Positions 17,542-26,130 of a stretch of 64,000 bases of DNA are shown here, one piece after another. The stretch's first letter is position 1. Every line of letters begins with the position of its first letter. Both the position numbers and the translations under genes were made by a program. This DNA comes from Abyssisolibacter fermentans (GTDB lineage: Bacteria; Bacillota; Clostridia; Tissierellales; MCWD3), in assembly GCF_001559865.1 (NCBI RefSeq), contig NZ_LOHE01000051.1, forward strand, positions 1 through 64,000, read 5' to 3'. The notes beneath the pieces were generated by a model. The model saw only the letters and a program-made list of their open reading frames with translations. It was not told the DNA's origin and made no database searches.

Positions 17542-18402
17542 GTGGATTGGCTAAAAAGAATGAACGCAGCTATAGATTATATTGAGGATAACATCACATG
17601 TGATATCGACTATAAGGAGCTTGCAAAAATTGCTTGTTGTCCCAATTACCATTTTCAACGTATGTTTTCGTTTATTACAGAAATACCACTTTCTGAATAT
17701 ATCAGACGTAGGCGCTTAACACTTGCAGCTTTTGAGTTACAGCAAAATCATTGTAGCGTTATAGAGATTGCACAAAAGTATGGCTATACATCTCATTCAG
17801 CCTTTACTCGTGCATTTAATGAGCTTCATGGAATTGCACCTACATCTGCGCGTAAATCAGGTGCAAAATTGAAAGCTTATCCACGTATGTCTTTTCATTT
17901 CTCGATTGTAGGAGGTTCAGAAATGAATTACAGATTTGAAAAAATCGATTCGTTTTCAGCAGTAGGTTTCAAATATAATGTGAACACTGAAAAAGCATTC
18001 AATACAGTACCTATGATTTGGCAAGAGGTTCAACAAAATGGCTTTTCAGAAAGATTACTTAGTTTAATGGATACGAATGAAGAAAAGTCACTAAACGGTG
18101 TATTTGGTATTTTATCAGATGGTGATTGGGGTAAGAAAAAAGATTTTTCTTACTACTTGGCTGTTCCCTATAAAAAGGAAACTCCTGTAGGTATGGAGAA
18201 ATTAACCTTTCCAGAAAGCCAATGGGTAGTATTTGAAGCCTCCAATCTTACTGATATCGTAAAAGCTTGGAAGCGTTTATATACCGATTGGGTTCCTACA
18301 TCAAATTATTTCCTTGCTGATTTACCTGCCATTGAGTGCTATTATCCTCCAGGACACAATCCCCAAAATGAAATCTGGATACCTATTGTTAAGAAAAATT
18401 AA
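17542..18402 (+). CDS. AraC-family regulator with GyrI-like effector-binding domain (paralogue)
   Basis: About 286 residues. I prefer GTG 17542 because GGAAGG lies 10 bases upstream and the paralogue begins at the same point (DWLKRMNAAIDYIED versus EWIQSLNSAIDYIEE); the ATG at 17524 lacks a site. The HTH pair is ELAKIACCPNYHFQRMFS and IAQKYGYTSHSAFTRAFNELHGIAP. The C-terminal half is the GyrI-like domain (MIWQEVQQNG; GMEKLTFPESQWVVFEA; NEIWIPIVKKN). A GyrI-only protein follows after 32 bases in the same transcript, so the two may share or compete for a ligand. Confidence 0.88.
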   Translation: MDWLKRMNAAIDYIEDNITCDIDYKELAKIACCPNYHFQRMFSFITEIPLSEYIRRRRLTLAAFELQQNHCSVIEIAQKYGYTSHSAFTRAFNELHGIAPTSARKSGAKLKAYPRMSFHFSIVGGSEMNYRFEKIDSFSAVGFKYNVNTEKAFNTVPMIWQEVQQNGFSERLLSLMDTNEEKSLNGVFGILSDGDWGKKKDFSYYLAVPYKKETPVGMEKLTFPESQWVVFEASNLTDIVKAWKRLYTDWVPTSNYFLADLPAIECYYPPGHNPQNEIWIPIVKKN

Positions 18403-18434
18403 TTACTCAAATATAGTATGAAAGGAATGATAAA

Positions 18435-18986
18435 ATGGCAACATTAAAAAAAATAGAATTTGTAGATTTTGGTCCATACAAGATTATTGGAAAAGAAATA
18501 AGAACAAAGCACGAAAGCTTTAATCCTATTTTTCAATCAAAGTATCAAACTATCCCTTCATTATGGAAACAATGCTTTTCTGATGGTACATTTGATACTC
18601 TTGCAAAGATGAGCGAATATTGTCCAAGTGAAACTCCAGATGCTTATGAGGGATATATGAGGGATTTTTGTAGTGAAGATGAAACATTCACTTACCTCGT
18701 GGGTTTTTTTATGAATGCAAATACTCCAGTTCCTAAAGGATATGCTTTTTATTATGTGCCAGCTTGTACCATTGCAAAAGCATGGATCGAGGGCGAAGAA
18801 TATGACATATACCCTAATGCACATCAACTAACAGTTGAAGCAATTAATCAAAATGGATATGTTGTTGATTGGGAAAATTACTTTTCATGTGAAGTATATA
18901 CTGACACACGATTTGGAATCCCTAAGAATAATGGACAGAAAGTTTTAATTCTTGATTATTATATTCCTTGTATTAAAAAATCATAA
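18435..18986 (+). CDS. Stand-alone GyrI-like effector-binding domain protein
   Basis: A 183-residue protein that has the effector-binding fold without any HTH: FGPYKIIGKEIRTKHE at the start, PSLWKQCFSDGTFDTL (about 38-53), VPKGYAFYYVPACTIAKAW (about 103-120) and a VLILDYYIPCIKK end. Single-domain relatives bind hydrophobic drugs or, in some cases, hydrolyse cyclopropanoid compounds; which applies is unknown. It begins 32 bases after the AraC gene with GAAAGGAATGATAAA before ATG 18435, so it is co-transcribed, and an array terminator follows. Confidence 0.78.
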   Translation: MATLKKIEFVDFGPYKIIGKEIRTKHESFNPIFQSKYQTIPSLWKQCFSDGTFDTLAKMSEYCPSETPDAYEGYMRDFCSEDETFTYLVGFFMNANTPVPKGYAFYYVPACTIAKAWIEGEEYDIYPNAHQLTVEAINQNGYVVDWENYFSCEVYTDTRFGIPKNNGQKVLILDYYIPCIKKS

Positions 18987-19063
18987 AAGAATTACTTAAT
19001 TTTTCCGTTATACAAAATGAATATCATACAAAATTAATTAAGTAAATCAACTAATACCCTCAT

Positions 19064-19097
19064 TGGCAATTCCACTTTTTCGCTGGAATTGCTCTTT
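19064..19097 (+). terminator. Array-type terminator
   Basis: GGCAATTCCA and TGGAATTGCTC pair closely and are followed by TTTTCTTATA. This is the best-preserved copy of the array terminator. Confidence 0.8.
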
Positions 19098-19107
19098 TCT
19101 TATAGAT

Positions 19108-19250
19108 TTTAAACTAGTTACCTTCCCAAACTGTCATTAATGACAAGTACGTAAAAGCAACCAGTTACCAATTGAAAGGAATATAAGCTTATCATCATCC
19201 CATGGATGCTAATCCTTATAAACGTGCTGCAAGATATGGTGATTTTTTAA
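19108..19250 (-). pseudogene. Heavily decayed DUF255 5' remnant (array module)
   Basis: TTAAACTAGTTACCTTCCC is intact. Then scattered matches to the DUF255 start follow: ATCATCCCATGGATGC and GCTGCAAGATATGGTGATTT, corresponding to the SDEAF/FPW and KSPYLLQ codons. Bases 19250-19517 hold nothing that I recognise. Confidence 0.5.
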
Positions 19251-19517
19251 CTATTAATCTAATAAATGTACGTTTATTGTAGACGGTCGCTTTATCACCA
19301 CCATTCATGCTTTTATATTTGCAATATACTCATAAACATAAGTATTCTATTCATTTTTTTATAGCATAGCTGTTTTTTATGGCAAGGAAATAGATTTATA
19401 AATATACCTTAATTTTTTACTAGAATTGTTCTATCTCTTTGATTTCAATCTGTTTATTCTCTATCCTTACAACTGTTTAATATACAAGGGAGGCATTTTA
19501 CTTGTAAGAGTAACGTC

Positions 19518-19964
19518 CTACTTGTAATCTTTAAGCGTACCCCAGTACTCAAATCGGTTATAATCAGGGTTTGTTGAGTCAAAATATATCCAGATCGGTG
19601 CGTTATCTAAATCGGGATGTGCAGCAAAAAAACTATTGTCCCCATATCTGATAGCTTCTAGTGCAAGTGGTAATTCACGCCTGAAAATACCATCTCGTAT
19701 AGACGATACTAACGGTTCAAACTGACCGTCTACATAAACATATACATACAAAAATGGATTACCGTTGTATGTTCTCCATTCTGCAAGCACTTCATCTCTC
19801 ATGGGATTGATCTTGTCATAAGCAAACTGTAAACCTATGGTAAGAAAAAGGTCTGCAGTTATATCTGAGTGTGTTAATGTATACTTACGCGATATTACTG
19901 GTTCTGTCTTTGTAACGTCTGGTCTATATTCAACATATAACTTATCAGGATTAAGTCTTTTCAC
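19518..19964 (-). CDS. Staygreen (SGR) family protein, putative Mg-dechelatase
   Basis: About 148 residues from GTG 19964, chosen because AAGGAGG lies just upstream; the open frame extends 21 codons further without a site. The sequence follows the Staygreen family closely: LNPDKLYVEYRPDVTKTEPV at the start, then KYTLTHSDITADLFLTIG, FRRELPLALEAIRYGD and APIWIYFDSTNP. In plants SGR removes Mg from chlorophyll a, and some bacterial homologues do so in vitro. This window gives no sign of phototrophy, so the natural substrate is unknown. It lies antisense in the accessory array and looks horizontally acquired. Family assignment is strong; function is open. Confidence 0.82.
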   Translation of the reverse strand: MKRLNPDKLYVEYRPDVTKTEPVISRKYTLTHSDITADLFLTIGLQFAYDKINPMRDEVLAEWRTYNGNPFLYVYVYVDGQFEPLVSSIRDGIFRRELPLALEAIRYGDNSFFAAHPDLDNAPIWIYFDSTNPDYNRFEYWGTLKDYK

Positions 19965-20027
19965 AGTTATCCTCCTTGTCCATGGGCTGCAGCTATTGTT
20001 GCTAACTGCCCACAACATATATAACAT

Positions 20028-20414
20028 ACTACCATAACTCTACATGAAGATTTTTTCTCTTTATTAACTTACAATATTTTATGTAGAGTAGATAAGAAAT
20101 GTTACAACGGACTCCTTCGACCTATTTTTAAAAAAATTTTCTTATATTCTGTTATGATGACATAAATTCTGGTGCTAGTAACTGGTTTGCCACTAGAAAC
20201 AAGTGCAAATTAATAACCAGTTAGCTATACCCAATTGAAAGTAATATGTTTCTTATATTTGTAATATATCCATAAACATATAGCATAATAATTACACAAT
20301 AATTTAAAGAAAATTTATACATAAAAAATATATAAAAAAAGTTTCTGGAAGATATAAATTTTTACAATATGGTAAACACTAATTATAAGAACTAAACAAG
20401 AAAGGAATGAAAAT
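20028..20414. other. Gene-free stretch with array remnants
   Basis: This 387-base stretch has no ORF that I can support. AACTGGTTTGCCACT (about 20178) and AACCAGTTAGCTATACCCAATTGAAAG (about 20216-20242) resemble parts of the module at 19150-19185, so this is probably an old copy. Its 3' end is the leader of the next gene. Confidence 0.35.
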
Positions 20415-20783
20415 ATGAGTAATGTTGAAAAAAACAGAAACAAAGAAAGGAAAAGTATTTTTAGCTATATAATAAGATTTATTTTAGCAGCTATTGTATT
20501 ATCAATTGCCTCTTTTTTAACTCCAGGTTTTAGCATAAGAGGATTAGGTCCAATTATATTAGCATCCATTGTAATTATGGCAATAGATTCTCTAGTAGAA
20601 TCAATAATGGGTGTTGATGCATCACCATTCGGTAAAGGAATTAAGGGTTTTTTCATTGCAGCTATAATTATATATGTTGCACAATTTATAGTTCCTAATA
20701 TGAATGTATCTATAATAGGTGCTTTATTAGCTTCGTTAGTTATTGGAATATTAGATGCTGTCATACCAGGAAGAATGATGTAG
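20415..20783 (+). CDS. Small membrane protein, phage holin family 4 superfamily 2 (YvlD-like)
   Basis: A 122-residue protein with four hydrophobic segments matching the Phage_holin_4_2 domain. Examples are LTPGFSIRGLGPIILASIVI and a tail VIGILDAVIPGRMM. Despite the name, such chromosomal proteins (YvlD) are not lysis proteins and mostly sit in envelope-stress contexts. A basic N-terminus (about 25 residues) precedes the membrane part. Start ATG 20415 follows AAAGGAATG. No phage genes are nearby, so a prophage origin is not indicated. Confidence 0.75.
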   Translation: MSNVEKNRNKERKSIFSYIIRFILAAIVLSIASFLTPGFSIRGLGPIILASIVIMAIDSLVESIMGVDASPFGKGIKGFFIAAIIIYVAQFIVPNMNVSIIGALLASLVIGILDAVIPGRMM

Positions 20784-21000
20784 TACATGAAATAAACTAC
20801 AATGTTGATACTACAAGTTTGGCAGCAACCTATACAAATGTTAAATGAAAAGACATTTCAATAGTACTGCCAAATAGTAGTACCACCATTATTTATTGCT
20901 GAAATAACAATTGCACAGCAAATTTGATACACCAAGTAATTTATAAATTTGTAAAATTCTCGAATTACTTATAGATGATTTTCTTTCTACAACTTCATAT

Positions 21001-22050
21001 TTATAATTTTTCAATTTCTTTCATAAGTTCTTCCACTAAATTTTCTTCTTTAACTTTTTTTATTACTTCACCTTTTTTAAATATTAAACCTACTCCATTT
21101 CCTCCTGCAATGCCAATATCTGCTTCTCTAGCTTCCCCAGGACCATTAACTACACATCCCATTATAGCTACCTTAATATTTTTTTTACACTTTGCTAGTC
21201 TTTTTTCTACTTCTTTAGCTATTTTTATAAGATTTATTTGTGTTCTACCACATGTAGGACAGGATATAAACTTAATACCTTCTTTTATATAACCTAAAGA
21301 TTTAAGAATTTCACGTCCTACCATAACTTCATCCAATACATCCTCAGTAAGTGAAACTCTTATAGTATCCCCAATACCTTCTGATAAAAGGCTTCCTATA
21401 CCTATACTTGATTTTATAGTTCCACTCCATAAAGTTCCTGCTTCTGTAACGCCTAGATGAAGCGGATAATTTACTTTTTTAGAGATCAATCTGTAACTAT
21501 CTATCATATCCATTACATCAGATGATTTTATAGAAATGCATATATCATAAAAGTTTAAACTTTCTAAAATTCTTACATGTTTTAAAGCACTTTCAACCAA
21601 TGCTTCTGGACAAACTTTTGTATATTTCTCTAAAATATCCTTTTCTAAAGAACCTGAATTAACTCCAATTCTGATAGGTATACCTTTATTTTGGGCAGCT
21701 TCTACTACCATTTTTATTCTATCTAAGTTTCCTATATTACCTGGATTTATCCTTAAAGCATCTACTCCATTTTCTATAGATTTGAGAGCTAATTTATAAT
21801 CAAAATGTATATCTGCTACTAAAGGAATATGAATTTGTTTTATTATATTCTTCAAAGCCTCTGCTGCTACTATATCAGGTACAGCACACCTAATAATGTC
21901 ACAACCTACTTTTTCCAATTTAAGTATTTGACTTACAGTAGCATCTACATCTCTAGTATCTGTATTAGTCATTGACTGTACAGAAATTTTTGAATCTCCA
22001 CCTATATAGATGTTTCCTACTTTTATTTTTCTTGTAATTTTCCTAATCAT
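21001..22050 (-). CDS. ispG: 4-hydroxy-3-methylbut-2-enyl diphosphate synthase
   Basis: A 349-residue enzyme of the MEP isoprenoid pathway that converts MEcPP to HMBPP using a [4Fe-4S] cluster and a flavodoxin or ferredoxin donor. The TIM-barrel part has IGGDSKISVQSMTNTDTRDV at the start and LRINPGNIG near residue 98. The C-terminal cluster domain shows CPTCGRTQINL and CVVNGPGEARE, holding the three conserved Cys and the Glu. Length is standard for the single-domain bacterial form. Start ATG 22050 is preceded by AAAGGGAGAGAATATTA. No other MEP gene is in the window. Confidence 0.95.
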   Translation of the reverse strand: MIRKITRKIKVGNIYIGGDSKISVQSMTNTDTRDVDATVSQILKLEKVGCDIIRCAVPDIVAAEALKNIIKQIHIPLVADIHFDYKLALKSIENGVDALRINPGNIGNLDRIKMVVEAAQNKGIPIRIGVNSGSLEKDILEKYTKVCPEALVESALKHVRILESLNFYDICISIKSSDVMDMIDSYRLISKKVNYPLHLGVTEAGTLWSGTIKSSIGIGSLLSEGIGDTIRVSLTEDVLDEVMVGREILKSLGYIKEGIKFISCPTCGRTQINLIKIAKEVEKRLAKCKKNIKVAIMGCVVNGPGEAREADIGIAGGNGVGLIFKKGEVIKKVKEENLVEELMKEIEKL

Positions 22051-22303
22051 TAATATTCTCTCCCTTTATTTTTTATATTTAACTTATCCCAGATTTTCCA
22101 TACAAAATTAAATACCTTTTATAAATGAACCTCATTATTTGAATGTATGACAATTCGTATAAAATCATAAACTTACAGCATATTATTTGGGCATTATATG
22201 AATTTTCAGGGCTTATTTATAGTATAGTAAAGGATATTCAATTTTAAAAACGAATTATATTAATAATAACAATCGAAATAATTGATAATAGATGGAGGTA
22301 TTT

Positions 22304-23167
22304 ATGAATATTGAATCAATCGAAACTTTTATACTACTTGCAGAAAACGGAAGTTTTACAAAAACTGCCGAGATGCAATATTTAGTTCAATCAACAATTT
22401 CTAACAGAATAAATGAACTTGAAAAATACATAGGAAAAGATTTGTTTATTAGAAATAATAAAAACGTAAAACTTACACCATCAGGAAATGCTTTTCTACC
22501 ATATGCTAAAAGAATGCTCATGTTAAAAAAAGACGGAATAATAAAAGCTAGATCTATAGGGATATTTGAAGACAGATTAGCATTAGGATTAGAGAATTCT
22601 ATATATAAGGGTATCATTTCACCAATAATAAAAGATTATTTTTTAACTTTTCCTAATATTGCAATAAAACTAAAAGTCAATCATTCAGAAGAAATTATTA
22701 AATTATTAAGTGATGGTATATTAGATATTGGATTTGTTTATACAAAATCAAAATTAAGCAAATTTGAAGTTGTTGATTTTTTAGAAGATGAAATAATCCT
22801 AGTAACAAGTCCTAAAAATAAAGAAATAGTTAACCAAGAAATTTCTTTCGCCAATCTAATGAAATTACCTTTACTTTATGCAGATTTAGGAGGAGAATTT
22901 TTTAAATGGTTAAGCAAACAGTTTGGTGATAGCCCTTTATTAAGACTTTCAGTTGATGAGACTTCTTATGTAATCGATTTTTTAAAAGAAGGATTTGGTT
23001 TTGCCTTCGTTACTAGATCCTCTGTAAATAATGATTTAAAATCTGAAAATTTAATACATATAAAAATAAAGGATTTAATAGTACCAAAAAGACAAATCTA
23101 TATGTTTGTTAGTAAAAGCAAAAAAAAATCTACTGCAATAAAGAATTGGCTAGATATTATATTGTAA
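22304..23167 (+). CDS. LysR-family transcriptional regulator
   Basis: A 287-residue regulator. I take ATG 22304 because GGAGG lies 5-6 bases upstream; the in-frame ATG at 22292 overlaps that site. The N-terminal winged HTH is ETFILLAENGSFTKTAEMQYLVQSTISNRINELEKYIG (residues about 6-42), with GNAFLPYAKRML closing the domain. The rest is a periplasmic-binding-like effector domain (DGILDIGFVYTKS; FLKEGFGFAFVTRSSV). It is divergent from ispG with 253 bases between the starts, yet no target gene is obvious. The ligand is unknown. Confidence 0.88.
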   Translation: MNIESIETFILLAENGSFTKTAEMQYLVQSTISNRINELEKYIGKDLFIRNNKNVKLTPSGNAFLPYAKRMLMLKKDGIIKARSIGIFEDRLALGLENSIYKGIISPIIKDYFLTFPNIAIKLKVNHSEEIIKLLSDGILDIGFVYTKSKLSKFEVVDFLEDEIILVTSPKNKEIVNQEISFANLMKLPLLYADLGGEFFKWLSKQFGDSPLLRLSVDETSYVIDFLKEGFGFAFVTRSSVNNDLKSENLIHIKIKDLIVPKRQIYMFVSKSKKKSTAIKNWLDIIL

Positions 23168-23377
23168 TAATCACTCATTAATTATAAGCTTATAAAATTT
23201 TCAAAAATATTTTTAACTCAATTAGTTAACATTTTTAGAATAAAACATTAAAAAACGAATTAATCTTTGAAAAAACATTTATAATCATTATTTCCATTGA
23301 TTTAATTTTAATCTATACTTATAATCTTATTGTAAGATAATATTAGTTAAAAATTGTAAATCAAATGAGGTGATGTA

Positions 23378-23923
23378 TTGTCTATTTTAGAAACTGATAG
23401 ATTAATTATAAGAAAATTTTGTTATGATGATTGGCGTGACCTTTATGAGTATCTTTGCCAAGAAACAGTTGTTAAGTATGAACCATATAATGTTTACAGT
23501 ATGGAAGAGTGTAAGGAAGAAGCTGTTTATCGTTCACAGAATGATGCCTTTTTTGCTGTATGCTTAAAAGAAAATAATAAACTAATAGGAAATGTTTATT
23601 TTCAACAGCAACAGCCTACAGAATTTTTAACGTGGGAAATCGGTTATGTGTTTAATCCTGCATATTATAGAAAAGGTTATGCCACAGAAGCGTGTAAAAA
23701 TGTTATGAAGTATGGTTTTGAACAATTAGGAGCTCACCGAATTATTGGCAAATGTAACCCTGAAAACACTTCCTCATGGAAGTTATTGGAACGTCTTTCA
23801 ATGAGAAGGGAAGGGCATTTTATAAAACCAGCCTTCTTTGAAAAATCAAATGAAGGAAAACCAATATGGCATGATGCTTACCAATATTCAATTTTAGCTG
23901 AAGAATTTCATTCAATGAAGTAA
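23378..23923 (+). CDS. GNAT family N-acetyltransferase, RimJ/RimL type
   Basis: A 181-residue acetyltransferase starting at TTG 23378, the only start in frame behind GAGGTGA. It opens with the typical LETDRLIIRKFCYDDW and contains WEIGYVFNPAYYRKGYATEA (acetyl-CoA loop, about 90-109) and CNPENTSSWKLLERLSMRREG (about 127-147). The family acetylates N-termini of ribosomal proteins or amines on antibiotics; which applies here cannot be told. A large hairpin terminator follows. Identity as a GNAT is secure, substrate unknown. Confidence 0.88.
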   Translation: MSILETDRLIIRKFCYDDWRDLYEYLCQETVVKYEPYNVYSMEECKEEAVYRSQNDAFFAVCLKENNKLIGNVYFQQQQPTEFLTWEIGYVFNPAYYRKGYATEACKNVMKYGFEQLGAHRIIGKCNPENTSSWKLLERLSMRREGHFIKPAFFEKSNEGKPIWHDAYQYSILAEEFHSMK

Positions 23924-23974
23924 CTAAAATTCTGGCAATTTAGTACAAGCTATTCCTAAATGGCGAATCAACTA

Positions 23975-24026
23975 AAACTTAAAGGGCAATTCTACTTATT
24001 AAATTAGAGTTGCTCTTTAAGTTTTG
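23975..24026. terminator. Long array-type hairpin between convergent genes
   Basis: AAAACTTAAAGGGCAATTCT and AGAGTTGCTCTTTAAGTTTT form an almost perfect 20-bp stem. It separates the GNAT gene (plus) and the DMT transporter (minus) and could terminate both. Its inner part (GGGCAATTC / GAGTTGCTC) is the array terminator. Confidence 0.85.
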
Positions 24027-24052
24027 TTATTCGTTTCCATTTTATATAGGAA

Positions 24053-24961
24053 TTAGACAGCAGAGGAACTGTCATGCTTTTTATATGCTTTATTTTTCTG
24101 GAATAAAAATAAAGCAAGACCAACTAAGATAATCATTATACCTATACCCTGTTGTAAAGAAATAACCTCATCCAAAATGAAATAAGCAAGAACACAGGTT
24201 CCAATCGTCTCTCCTAAAATACTCATTGAAATAACTGAAGTACTCACCCACTTTAGCAACCAATTAAAAATCATTTGCCCTAAAATCGTCGCGATACAAG
24301 CTAACCCAATAAAAGATTTCCATGTTTGTAGTGAATAATTAGTAAAAGATATTTGCTGACTAAAAGCATAAATTGCTAAAAAAAACGCGCTACTTACGTA
24401 TCCTAAAAATGAATAAGGAATAACGGACAAATTTTTTCGTATGTATTGTCCAATGAAAAAATAAGCCGTTATGATACCTGCAGCTATAAATGCAAGCAAA
24501 TCACCAAATAGAGCCTGATCACTTACTTGAAAGTCTCCCCACCCAATAATGAAGCATCCTATAATAGCGATAAAGCAACCCGCTATTGCTCCCCTGCTAA
24601 AGCGTTCCTTAAATAAGAAATATCCCCCAGAAATTGAAAAAAGCGGCTGTAATGTAACAATAACTGTTGAGCTTGCCACAGATGTATAATTCAAGGATTC
24701 AAACCATAAAACATAATGCATTGCTAAAAATAAACCTGATAATAGTCCCAATGCCCATTGCTGTTTTGACAATGAAAATAACTCTTGTCTATTTCCCTTA
24801 TTCAATAGTAAAAATGGCAAGAGTAACAACGCTGTAAAAAAGAGCCGATAGAAAGCTGTGATGGAAGAAGGTGCATTTGCCAATTTTACAAAAATGGCTG
24901 AGGTAGATAATGAAAATACTCCTAAAAATAAAGCTATGTACAAAATAATACGTGATTTCAT
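24053..24961 (-). CDS. DMT-superfamily (EamA) transporter
   Basis: A 302-residue permease with ten hydrophobic segments in two EamA repeats. Start ATG 24961 is preferred since AAAGGAG lies before it; the frame's first ATG (24979) overlaps that site. Examples are APSSITAFYRLFFTALLLLP in repeat one and VSTSVISMSILGETIG in repeat two, the E being typical. The tail is short and basic. Members export amino acids, purines or drugs; substrate is not predictable. Base composition is slightly richer in G/C than its neighbours, which suggests transfer. Confidence 0.85.
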   Translation of the reverse strand: MKSRIILYIALFLGVFSLSTSAIFVKLANAPSSITAFYRLFFTALLLLPFLLLNKGNRQELFSLSKQQWALGLLSGLFLAMHYVLWFESLNYTSVASSTVIVTLQPLFSISGGYFLFKERFSRGAIAGCFIAIIGCFIIGWGDFQVSDQALFGDLLAFIAAGIITAYFFIGQYIRKNLSVIPYSFLGYVSSAFFLAIYAFSQQISFTNYSLQTWKSFIGLACIATILGQMIFNWLLKWVSTSVISMSILGETIGTCVLAYFILDEVISLQQGIGIMIILVGLALFLFQKNKAYKKHDSSSAV

Positions 24962-25086
24962 TAAGTTGTCTCCTTTCATTTGTTTATAAAAAATACACGA
25001 ATAAAATTATTATATTATATTTGTACTATAAAAAACAACTTTATTTCTAAGTAGGACTTACTTTTATTTTATAGTGCTACTGTTTT

Positions 25087-25167
25087 AATTTGTTACCTTC
25101 AAAAACTGTAATCATACACACAAAAAGTTAATAGTTGGTTGATTGTCAATGTGATTTTCTATATAAT
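25087..25167 (+). promoter_or_regulatory. Array module: GTTACC motif and recurring promoter
   Basis: TTGTTACCTTCAAAAACTG (about 25089-25107) is close to the end motif seen in other modules. The DUF255 fragment is missing. The promoter is TTGATT (25139-25144), 17 bases (GTCAATGTGATTTTCTA), TATAAT (25162-25167), about 105 bases before the start of the next gene. Confidence 0.65.
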
Positions 25168-25272
25168 ACATTGTATATAGTAAGTTTATAGTTGTAGAAT
25201 TATGTTCATTAATTTTCACAAATGTAGCTATTATAAATCTTTGCAATGTTATAACTATGATAGAGGTGTACA

Positions 25273-25662
25273 ATGAAAAAAAACACAATATTATTTTTTA
25301 CAAGAATTCTTTATATTCTATTTATAATTGGAACTATAATTTCACTTTTTGTTGTTTATAAAGATATAGACAGCAGCATTGCTTTCAAATTTGTAATGGG
25401 ATATCTATTTTTTACCTTCTTTATGCTTTTGTATATTCCTTTAATCACTATTATAAATTTAAGAAAATTAAAATGGATTAAAATAAGAAAAAAATTACTA
25501 AAGTTCATAGTTTTGTTTGTATTATTTGGGTCTTTAAATTATGTTTTTGATTATGTATTCAGACCTTCAAAAATAGATTTATTTAGAGAATTTTCTAATG
25601 CTTTAGGTTTAGCTTTTGGTATCTCTTTTATTGACGTAATATTTTTAAAAAAAGGAATATAA
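25273..25662 (+). CDS. Hypothetical small membrane protein
   Basis: A 129-residue protein with four hydrophobic segments (about 8-28, 38-62, 76-92 and 108-122) and basic loops (LRKLKWIKIRKKLLK). Start ATG 25273 follows AGAGGTGTACA. It matches no family that I know. It is the last cargo-like gene of the array, with the recurring promoter in front and a hairpin terminator behind, so it is probably expressed alone. Its 5' leader holds nothing else. Confidence 0.6.
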   Translation: MKKNTILFFTRILYILFIIGTIISLFVVYKDIDSSIAFKFVMGYLFFTFFMLLYIPLITIINLRKLKWIKIRKKLLKFIVLFVLFGSLNYVFDYVFRPSKIDLFREFSNALGLAFGISFIDVIFLKKGI

Positions 25663-25747
25663 TTTAAGTAATTCAAAATGCTATATTCTTATATCGTGAA
25701 TCAACTAAAACAACCGAGGCAACGAAGCCTTATTATTCACTGAAATG

Positions 25748-25780
25748 CAAAAGCACTAGGAAATACGCCTAATGCTTTTA
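25748..25780 (+). terminator. Terminator after the last array gene, then a gene-free stretch
   Basis: AAAAGCACTAGG and CCTAATGCTTTT form a stem followed by TATTATAAT. The following stretch up to 26130 is AT-rich with several stops in all frames; I see no gene in it, though short coding-like bits on the minus strand might be a very old remnant. Confidence 0.7.
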
Positions 25781-26130
25781 TTATAATAATATTTTTTATA
25801 TTTATTTACTTTTTTGAAACAGTTGTATATTTGTTAATCTCATATTAGTAGGTAACTTACCGTTATATCTATCAATAAATCTCAACATCTTTGTATATTA
25901 CTATTTCTCCATCTAATATAACCATTTATATTTAACAATTTCTTTCAGCTATTCATCCTTATTTTAAATTGATTTAGTCTCAAATTTAACTAAAGTTTTT
26001 TCTAAACCTTAGCATTTCAAATTTTTTTAACTGATTATTCGACAAAACTTAAAATTCTAAGCTGAGAATTTGATAATTTCAATCTATATTAGAGAGAAAA
26101 TATACAAAATTATTTACACGCCAGTAACTA

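Noticed and set aside
20415-20783. Prophage suggested by a holin-family protein.
   Set aside because: No other phage gene is nearby, and this holin subfamily is mostly chromosomal (YvlD-like).
10651-25700. Integron-type cassette array with attC sites.
   Set aside because: The repeated modules are pieces of a protein gene start plus promoter and terminator, not attC-like folded sites, and no integrase of the tyrosine type is present.
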